From Sabellastarte sp. h YS-2021 (taxonomy: Eukaryota > Annelida > Polychaeta > Sabellida > Sabellidae), in assembly GCA_964017235.1 (NCBI GenBank), contig OZ024940.1, forward strand, positions 4,774,001-4,838,000: 64,000 bases of DNA, written 5' to 3'. The notes under the pieces are model-generated. The model was not told the DNA's origin, searched no databases, and was given only the letters and a program-made list of their open reading frames with translations. The position numbers were made by a program, and so were the translations under genes. This document shows positions 1 through 10,500 of this stretch, piece after piece (position 1 is the stretch's first letter; every line of letters starts with the position of its first letter).

Positions 1-1430
1 TTGCTGGAAAGGGTGGGCGTTTACACTGATATTTCATTGCTTTGAGGATGGGCAATTAATGCAAATACAGGCGCTATCACAGACGACTTTGAGTACCAAT
101 TCGTCAATTCTTACTGTTATTTTTGGACAAGCTTTACCATTCAAAAGGCGACAACAATAATGGTCACACCTGATTAGAGAAAAAAGGATAAAACTGGTGA
201 GATCAGGACATCACCAGGGGGGGGTCGGTAATATGGAAACAACCTGTAAGTTTTCGAAAATTTTGCCACAGAACAAAAAGCAATCTACATTACCATGAAT
301 TATGTGGGCTTTTTCCTGAGCATATTTATTCACATTATTTTTGTGACACTTTTTCCGAGCATTTGTGCAATATGTACTTTTGACTGCTGGATATTTTTAC
401 AGGGTCGAGGGAGGGGGAGTGGGGGGGGGGGGGCTTGACACTTCACTAGACATATGCAGCATGTGGGAGAAAAGAAAAGGATAAAAAAAAAATAAAAAAA
501 CAATCAAAAATAATGTTTTGCTCTTCTTTTTTTTTTTAAAAAAAACTGGGATAAGAAAAAAGTTTAAGTAAATGAAATTAATCATTCTGAAGTAACAGGC
601 AGATCAATTTACCACAAGTAAGACAAAAGAGGCAAAAGAAAAGACGCTTTGAGCTTTAAACCAGACGCAAGAGCCCAAAATTTTGAAAGAATTCTCAGAT
701 ATACAGAACTAAAGCTCTCCATTTGACTCGATGCATGATATATAATTGGATAGCCAAGCGCCTAATCTCTACACCAGCGGAATCTCAGACACAACATCGG
801 GACACAAAAGGAAAAATGTGGTCTTTCGCTGACAAAAAGATGGTAACCATTGAGCCTTTGAGGTTCGGTATGGAGTTATTTATGTAGGAAGGCTTTGCCG
901 AACAAAGTTTAATTTAAAAAAAAAACTTTTTCAAGAGGGGTAGCTGAGCGTAGGACAAAAGGCAAGTCTCGACCACGACTTGGGTGTATCCCAAGCAAAA
1001 ACAACTGTACAAACAGAACTTTTATCTGGTCCTATAAATAGTTGAAGGGCGAAACACTTGGGGGAGTGGTGCCTCAGGGGAGCCAGAAAACCCCTCCACA
1101 TTACCAGAAAGTCCAGATTACAAGGTTATAATGTCAACTGTAGAGGTCATCTGTTAATGGAGTAACTCTTACTGAAGAGGTGTTTAGATTGTTGTGGCTT
1201 AGATTCTGCCGAATGGAGATTAGGTGTTATATAAGATTAGATCACCTGACAGAAGAGTAGATCCTGTTGTCAATTCTGGAGAACAAGATCACAAAATAAA
1301 ATAAAAAATAATTTGCAATAAATAATACACAATAGAAGATCTGCTGAATAAACCTTCATTTCTACACTGGCAGATCCAGTTAACAGGATTCTACTTTAAA
1401 GGGGGGTGGAGTTCTACTGTGAGTTGAATT
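1..1430. other. 5' flank of the sulfotransferase gene, no gene seen
   Basis: AT-rich non-coding sequence with several poly-G or poly-A/T runs, for example a G run near 417-434 and A/T runs at 480-545. The stretch just before the start codon at 1431 probably holds the promoter and 5' UTR, but no clear TATA box or initiator could be assigned. No convincing coding exon or structural RNA was seen. Confidence 0.5.
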
Positions 1431-1554
1431 ATGAGGAGGCTTCAGACATTCAACGGCTTCATCGACAATGGTAAACTAGCACAGTTCAAGAAAGTCGGCC
1501 TTATTGTGGCCGTCGTTGTTTTTCCTGTGTGGATATTTATCACCCTGAACACTG
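1431..1554 (+). CDS. Sulfotransferase exon 1: start codon and membrane anchor
   Basis: The ATG at 1431 has A at -3. It encodes 41 residues with a basic N-terminal part and an 18-residue hydrophobic stretch (VGLIVAVVVFPVWIFITL), typical of a Golgi signal anchor. The donor is ACTG|GTAAGT at 1554/1555, leaving phase 1. The frame runs into a stop soon after the donor, as expected for an exon. Confidence 0.8.
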
Positions 1555-4500
1555 GTAAGTGGCGAGACTGTATCACTCCTTACCATCACAAGACATCCCT
1601 CATGTACTTTTGACTTCAAACAAAGCTGGTACGAATCTCAGAATCAGCATTTAGGAATTCCCAAAGTCAGTTAGTATTAATGCCTGGGTTCACTTTGGCT
1701 ACCACTGTTTTCACCTTATTACCTTATTTGGTATGGTCCATCCTGAGAGATGCATGAGAGTTGCCAACGGCAACCAACCATCAATCTATTTACTTTACTC
1801 TGATTTGTGACTGTTATTTTTTATTCTAGGGGGGGGGGGGATCACCCCAATATTTCCAAATTTTCACAATGATATAGCCTCTCACTTAAAACACTCGCGT
1901 TGTTTCTGTGGCATGAAATATTTATTATTACAAAAGGTCTAAAAATTTTTATGTAGGTAAGGCCAGACCAAAGGAAGAACTGACTAAATTTCAGGAAAGA
2001 TCTGGATCGTATTCTGGATACAAAAAAAACCCCATATTTTCACAGGTCCCCGTTTTCACTGTTTTTATCAGGCTTTCTGGCTGATATTACTCCTAAAGTA
2101 ATGTGTGGATCTTCATAAAAATTTATATGGGTAGGGCCTGGAGAAGAAAGGAGTGATTACACTTTGGGAAAGATTTTATTCATATTCTGGATGCACCAAA
2201 GAAAATCTCAATATTTTAAAAAAAAATTGCCCCCGGTGGAGATCTGCACTCTACGGGTGCTTCCTAGATTTAACTTTTATGGGGACACGTGACAAATCAA
2301 TAGACTTCAAGGTCCCAAGGATAAGGATAAGTATGTTTTGTCTCTCAATGATCCTGACTGGCTAGAATTTGAATATTATATTATTTCATTTTGATGAGTG
2401 AAGCAACGGCTTTTCACTGAATGTTACTTAAGGAATATATTTACCACTGAATATGTACCTCTGTTGCAGGCGAAGGACGCCAATCTAACCAAGAAGTATA
2501 CAAAGCTGTACACTGGAGTGACACACAAGGTAAAAAGTACCAGTACTTTCAATTAGGACAAAAAAATACTCCATCATCATTACAATACTTTTTATGGACG
2601 AGTACTCTTCTTGTTAAAGTCAAAGTTAAGAATTTCAAATATTGTTCAGCAGCCAGGATAATATTAGAAGAGGTCCTAAGCATTACCAACTGTGGCAGTC
2701 GAACCCACACAGAGCTTATGATTAGATACCATACTTGCTAACCACTACGTCACCGTGGACTTATACTCTTTTTGTTGATAACTTTCTTGAAAATGGGTTA
2801 TTTTTCTTTCAGAAGTAATTCGAAACTTGGTCACTTATACCATTTTTAGTAAACATTCAGAAAACTGCTAATATTTGAATAGAGATTACTCCAGTGTTGA
2901 ACAAGAACTCGAGTACACTGTGAAGCAGTGTTTTGTAAGTGGTATTCAGTTTAAGCTCGTTAAGACATATCTCCTTAGCAGGGAATACCAGAAACCAGAG
3001 TAAATGTCAACACTAGAGGACTATCATTCGATTAACAAGGTCATCACCTGTATAGCGAACCAGACCACACTGGATGAAGAAGAGGCTGATGACCATGATG
3101 ATGGTCATGATGAAGCTTTGAAGATCATCAACATCTTTGTGGTGATGATGATTACCTGCATCAGAAGATTCATCTACCATTAGATTCCTTGGGTTGATAG
3201 AGTCAACACGGGCATGGTCACTGTCTGTATGGTCAACCAAACTGGATGATGAGGACAGGCTGACAAATACAAAAAATACGATCATAGCACTGGATAAAGA
3301 AGAAGGTAGATCATCACCTATGAGTACCTGATATTAACTTCCACTTAAAAGAGTTGTGTCTGGATGTATAGTGGAAATTTTAAAATTAATATCGGTGTTT
3401 TTTACATACAAGTGTGACAAAACCACTTGGTTAGGTACAAAGTAGTCTTCCTCTGAGGATCTGAAGTGAGAGGTAGATTTTTGCACTAACGGAAAAACTG
3501 TCGAACCTTCAGAATTTCACTGGCCCTCTAACTGATTTATGTGTGTATTATGCACAATATTTCTAGTTCCAAAAAGGATAGAAATATCTAGGATAGCTGG
3601 CTGGTTATGACAGTAATTGCGGTCGAAACAGCTACATCACTAGCAAGATACAGAGGAGCCTGACATCTCTGATTAGTAGTGCTGCAACTCGGCCATTTGT
3701 AGAGACTCAATTATCGCCCACCTTGGATTGATTAATCATTCAATTTAATTGAGAGGGATTTCCTAGCAATGTTTTAAAATAAAATATACAAACTAGATTT
3801 CCCTTGGATTTCCTGTAAGATTTCCTTTGCCAGAAGCAGATAAAAAATTAGTATACATGCATGCTTCTATTATTAACAGCAGAAACATTTCAAATGGTTG
3901 TTGCACTGAGTGATAATAAAAGCTAGTAACTTGAAGTGAAATCTGGACAAAAAGGGCAAGTTTTATTTTAATATTTTTATACTAATGAGAGGACTCACGG
4001 TGGCAGACTGGTAACACTCTCGCCTTGCTTAGGTTCCCGGCCCGACCTCAAGTGGGAAAGCTGGTAGTTACTTGTCGTTGGTCGGTAGTTTACAGTACAG
4101 AAACTTGACCAACTGTATGTACTAGTTTCCTCTGCCCTTCCAACTACCCATTGTGATATGATCTGTACAGTATTGAAAGCGACGTAAAACAACAAATGAA
4201 TAAATTAATTAAAACAAATGAATTCTATGTATTGTAAATTATGTTACTTTACTAGTTTGGTGAAAATAGGGGTTTAAATTGGTATGATTCCATGTGGTTA
4301 CACTCGATGCCTCAAAGGTGATTCCAACATCGATCAATGCTCTTTGAGAATCTTACATTGGTTGATAAATTGGTGTTTCTGATTATTGTCATTTAGATCC
4401 AATTCAAACAAGGAGGCTAGAAAACTTACACAGAGGCTGCAGAAAGCTGGGTTTAGACATCCTTGACCCCAGTCAGCTGGATGAGCAAGTGCTGAAAGGC

Positions 4501-7500
4501 CGACCTTACTTCCTGTTCGACGAAGACCATGGAGTGGCCCTCAAGAGTGCTGGAAAGACCGGATGTACTTCCTGGAAACTAGCCCTGTTGAACAACACAG
4601 GAAAGGTGAAGGTGATACTGATATGCTGTACATATGTAATCGGGTCAAAGGTCATAACTGGAGGTTTTTACATCGCTTTCAACAGCAAATATGTATGACA
4701 AGAGAATAACACAGAGATGCTCCTCAGATTAAACACGTTGTAAAATTATCCAAAACATTTTATGTACATTGTCTGAAACAAAAAGCAAATTATATGGAAG
4801 TTGTTAACTTTGAAGTTCAGTGAATCTGTAAAATAACTATGTGAATATATAAGAGAACAGGTACATTCAATGGAAATATATAAATATATATACATTATAA
4901 TCTCTGACCAAATAAGAAAATGAGCTTAATCAATATAAGTGTAGGCATTGTTATGTTACTGGGTGTTGACACGTGAGATGTAAACGAGGAATCAGGGGTA
5001 ATACAAACCTTTTATTTAGAGTTCACATTGCAAGATCGTACACGAGGATCGGCAGTGGCTAGAACTACGCGAAGGTTATATAATGTAACATCCTCGGTCT
5101 TATGAGATTAAATCTATAGTCTTTATATGCAGTCATTATAGTAAGGTGCATACTAGCAAACAGTGTATGTATTAGTCTGTAATACTTGAAATCTTGTAAA
5201 AAAAAATTACCAATTACTCGAAGAATCTCAAAATTACAACTGTGTTTACGCTTCTTAACTAGTAGTCAGAGGTTACCAGCACATGACTACAAAACACTGA
5301 TTTTCACAACCAGTGCTCCCTAACTCAAACTGTGTCACGGTATCTTGGAGGTTTCACAACTGTTCTTCCGGATCTTGTCACATAGTTTGTTAGTGCACTG
5401 CTGTTGGCCTCTTGAGGTAGTGTTGTTGGGGGCACAATTTCCTTCGGTTCTTCTGGGATTTCGGGTGGACCTGAGTCCACTACTGAGTCCTGTGGTATGT
5501 TGAAGGTCTCCTTCGTCTTCCTGATATGCCTTTGGTTGCGCCTGTACGTTCCATTGGATGTTGTTACGTCATACGAACGGGGCGTGTACGATGTACATTT
5601 TACCATGCCAGGTTTCCATGTGCCCGTTCGGTCATCTTGTATTCTTACGTTTTCACCGTGCGTCAACTTGGGAAGGGGTCTTGAGTGCCTGTTATAAAGT
5701 TCTTTGGAGCGATCTTGACGGTTTTGTAATGTGCTCACGTAGTCATTGTCTGATATTCTAGAGGTGGCACGTGAAGGGATGTTTGAGCGGTAACGCCTTC
5801 CATTTAGGAGCTCACAGGGGGCTGGTAAGCTGTGGTCCACGGGAGTTGTACGCAGGCATAACATTGCGAGATGTGGATCAGATCCACTTTCGTGGCACTT
5901 AGTGAACAGTTGTTTGATGGTTTGTACCATTCGTTCAGCAAATCCGTTTGACTGAGGGTAACGTGGGGATGATGTGACATGGTCGAATCCATATTCCTCG
6001 GCAAAGCGTTTGAATTCTGCCGATGAGTATTGTGGACCGTTGTCACTCAACATCTTCTCTGGAATGCCATGTTCCTCAAAAATGCCACGGAGGTGGCCTA
6101 TCGTGGCTGCTGAGCTCGTGTTGTCCAGTTTCCTGACAACTGGAAATTTGCTGAACATATCGACTACAAGGAGATAGTTCTTCTGTTCCCAATAGAATAG
6201 ATCAGATGCTACTGTGTGCCATGGTCGAGGTGGGACATCATGCGGCATAAGCGGCTCCTTGACCTGTGAGGGTTTATGTGCCTGACACTGTGGGCATTTG
6301 TTGACATATAATTCGATGTCAGCATTGATTTTATCCCAAAATACTGATCCTTTTGCACGAAGCCGGCACTTGTCGATGCCCTGGTGGGCATAGTGTATCT
6401 GTTTCAGAACGTCCTTCCGGAGGTTTTCAGGGATGACTATTCGCGTGCCCTTCAATATGATCCCATCCTCTAATGCCAGTTCGTCACGGTAATTCCAGTA
6501 GTTGTAAAGTACCTCTGGGCACTCGGATCTCTTGTCTGGCCATCCAGTGCTAATTGTTTCGGCCAGGACTGCAAGTGTACTGTCCTTGACCGTCTCTTCT
6601 CGAATCTGTTTCAGCCTGGCGTGACTTGCATTCAATTGAGCATTTAGTTCATGAACTGAAATGTCTAATCCGGGTATCTTACCCTCCTTGCATGGCGCAA
6701 TGCGAGATAATGTGTCTGCTAGGGGAACGTCGTGTCCAGGTACATACTTTACACTGCAGTTGTAAGGCTGCACTCTCAGGAGCATCCTAGCTAGACGGGG
6801 TGGCGCATTGTACAAGTGTTTGTTTACTATTGACTCTAGTGGCTTGTGGTCTGATAAGACCGTGACAGGTCTGCCGTACACGTAGTGGTGGAATCTTTCC
6901 AGGCCATACACAATAGCGAGCATTTCCCGTTCGATGTTTGAGTATCTGCACTCTGTTTCGGTCAGTGCTTTACTGGCATAAGCGATCGGACCCCCCGATT
7001 GTATCAAGGCTGCGCCTAATCCTCTCGATGAAGCATCTACCTGTAGAGTGAGGGGTTCCTTTGGGTTGTAGTACCGCAGTGTAGTCCCCTTGGATATCTC
7101 TGACTTAATGTCGGCAAATGCCTTGTCATGCTCTGGGCCCCATACAAATACTGTGTCTTTCTTACACAGGTCCCTGAGGGGGGGGCTGATGATAGATAAC
7201 TTTGGGGTAAAACGGTGGAGGTAATTGACCATGCCTAGTATGGTCTGCAGGTCCTTGATGTTTGTAGGTTTGGGCAAGTTTGCAATGGCTCTAACTCTGT
7301 TGGGATCTGGCTTGATCCCCTCCTCGCCGATAATGTGGCCAAAGAATGGAATTTCTTTGCACCGTATAACCATCTTATCTTCGTTGAAGCGGACTCCGGT
7401 AGATCTTGCGCGTTCCAAGACGGCCTTCAGGTTTTCGTCGTGGTCTGCACCGTCATCTCGCCATCCTGCGACAATCAAATCATCAGCAATGCCAAAGCAG

Positions 7501-10500
7501 CCCCGTATCTCACCAAATGTCTCGTCAACTTTCCTCTGGAACACATCTTGAGATAGTTTTATACCGAACGGTAGCCTGTTGTACTTGTATCGCCCAAATG
7601 GCGTGTTAAATGTTGTTAACAGAGAGCTTGGTTCATTTAATTTAATGTTCCAATATCCACTTCGGGCATCGAGGATGGAGAAATACTTTGCTCCATTGAG
7701 TTTTGGCAAGATGTCATCCAGTGTTTTGGTATAGTGATGGGGTCGTTTCACTGCTTTATTTAGGTCCCTTGGGTCCAGGCAAAGTCTTATCCTGCCATTT
7801 GGCTTGGTCACACAAACACAGGAGTTGACCCAGTCGGTTGGTCGGTCAACTTTACTGAGAATGTCTTGGCGGACAAGGGAATCTATTTCTTCCTTCAAGG
7901 GGGTTTCTAGAGCTTCGGGTACTCGTCGCGGAGGGTGTACGACTGGCGGTACTGAGGGGTCAACTTGAATGTTGTATTCACCCTCGAAACATCCGATTCC
8001 TTTGAAGACATCTTCATATTTGCTGAGGATTGCTGCCTTTGCTGCTGTGTCCCCACGTGGACGTGATATACTGACCTCATGGACTGGTGTGTTGAATGTG
8101 ATTAATTCAAGGTTACGACAACTCGGGAGGCCCACTATCACTGGCCCTGGTGCTTTTACAACATAGAACGGGGCAGTATCCGATTTGTTCTGGTGATGTA
8201 GCACTAAATCACAAGTACCATACAAGGTAATTTGGCTGCCACCATATGCTGTTATCTTTGTGTTTGTTGGCTTTAAGTCCACCGGGACTCCCTCATGGTT
8301 ACACATGGTATTTGGTACAAGAGTTTTGTACGTCTCCAATGGCATTATGTTGCCTTCTGCGCCTGTGTCGAGCTTGCATCTCAGCTCACACCGTCTTTGA
8401 GATGACTCTATGTCTATTTGTAGGAGTGCTTGTGTGTCGGTCGTACTGGAGTGGACTTGCACTGTGTCAAAGTACAGATTTTTGGTTTCTACTGTTGTCG
8501 GTGAAGTCTCCAATGAATTTACAGACTTTTTGGAGTACCGCTGAGAGTTGTTGGAGCGACACATTCTCTTCCAGTGGTTGGGTTTACCACATTTAAGACA
8601 TTTTGTACCATAAGCAGGACAGTCTGTCCTCTTACTACTATGCGTATTCCCACAGTTATTACAATGTCTACCTTGTACTGGTTTCATGTATGTTTGTCTG
8701 GTGCCTGCCCTCGGCACTTTGTCTTTTATCAGCTTTCGATTTTCTGATTTGACTCTGACGGTGTGTACTGTGCTATCTTGCAGGTCTTTGAGCTGTGCGC
8801 GAGTTGCTTCCTCGGTTCTGGCAATGTCTAATGCCCCGTCTAAGGTGAGCTTATCATCTTTTTGGAGCAACTGTGACTTTATTTTGTCAGATTTACATCC
8901 AAAGATTACAGTGTCTATGATATGTTCATTCGTCTCGCCAGCCGGGTAATTGCAATCTTTGATCATTATTCGGATTCTTTTGACGAATTCATCAATACTT
9001 TCAGTGTCCGATTGCTTCATGTCCCTGAGTTTGAACCTTGCGATTCTGAAATTGCTTTTTGGTTTAACAAACTTTTCATATTCGTCCCAGTATGGTTTTA
9101 GACTCTTTCGGTCTTCTTCACTCAAAGACCAAGTATTAGCAAGCTCCCTACCTTCCTCTCCCACCCATAGGAGTAGGTAGTTGACTTTTCTTTCTTCAGA
9201 CAGGTCGCCTAGAGGTCCATTAAATAACAGGTTGCACAGTTCTTTAAATTTCGACAGTGCCCGGGGTGCATCGCTGGCATGCCAATCCATGGTAGGTGTT
9301 GGTAAACCTGACAAACTTGTGGTTACAACTGGCTGTCTTACAGCTGGTTCTGACATTTTTTTTTTTTTTTTTTTATTATTATTTACTTGCTTGAGTCTAA
9401 CTCACGTTTTTTTTTTTACAGTCTTGAATTCTAAATCCAATTTTTTTTTTGAGGTTGCTTGAGTGAGTTCTGAATTCACTGTGGTGCTGATTTTTCCTCT
9501 ATTATCACCCGCTTTTTTTTACAGTCTGCAATTTACAATAAACTGTTTTTTGCTTCATTGGGTTCAAAGAACATCTGACACCATGTTATGTTACTGGGTG
9601 TTGACACGTGAGATGTAAACGAGGAATCAGGGGTAACACAAACCTTTTATTTAGAGTTCACATTGCAAGATCGTACACGAGGATCGGCAGTGGCTAGAAC
9701 TACGCGAAGGTTATATAATGTAACAGGCATATTCCATAATTATACATATTCACTGTAACACCTAAATGTTCACAGTCAAATGCCTTTAAAAAAATATTCA
9801 ATAGAATTTCACTATTTAAGTGGAATTGAATAATTTTTCAGTACCCAGAGTGCCAGTTGTCTGGTGAAGTATTGTTGATAAAGTACTTTTAAGTATTGTT
9901 CAGTGATAGTTTGATTTTTAGAATCAAATTTATGCTTATTACAATGTAGTCTTTTTCCTAGCCACATAATTTCAAGCGAACTGGACCATACATGTTCTGT
10001 TCAGGTGGATTTGGAGCAGGAGAATGGACCCATTGAGCCGGGGGAAAAACTACACTGGGTGCATGTACTCGCTGCAAACAAGGGTCCACTACTGTCGGCC
10101 AAAAATACGGCACCTGAGAAAACCGCCACGGCGTTACGCTCCTCCTACCCCATACTGACAGTCAGGCATCCATTCGATAGGCTGGAGTCGGCCTACAGTG
10201 ACAAGGTACCTGGAGATTGATTTGTATTGTATTCTTTATGTATTCTGTATTTATACTCAGCGCAATATCTCCATGTACTATAGGACTGAAAGCACTATAT
10301 GACCCATCCGACTGCACAAGTACAGTCCAACTCTCCAGGTACTGACATTTCCCTAACTGAAATACAGAAGATCAAGGATGACCATTTATCAACGTCCTTG
10401 AGGTTCTTTAGTCTGCCACTGGGGATAGGACCCAATGACAGAGGACCGCCATTTTAAGTGGTCATCTGAGCCACTATGTATCTCACTTTTCCTGGGTTTG

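Larger units (their letters stand above)
4949..9725 (-). mobile_element. Nearly intact Ty3/Gypsy LTR retrotransposon, antisense in sulfotransferase intron 3
   Basis: A 4777-bp element with two 142-bp LTRs (TG..CA ends), a 5-bp target duplication GGCAT at 4944-4948 and 9726-9730, a primer-binding site beside the 5' LTR and one uninterrupted gag-pol frame. The LTRs differ at one position (T against C, near 5005 and 9640), so the insertion is recent. No envelope gene is present. The single fused gag-pol and K02A2.6-like integrase region suggest the Mag-like part of the Gypsy group, which is tentative. Its transcription opposes the host gene. Confidence 0.95.

Noticed and set aside
3013-3285. A 90-codon minus-strand frame with a hydrophobic start
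   Set aside because: It lies in the sulfotransferase intron, is made of repeated GATGATG/CATCATC words, and shows no family resemblance.
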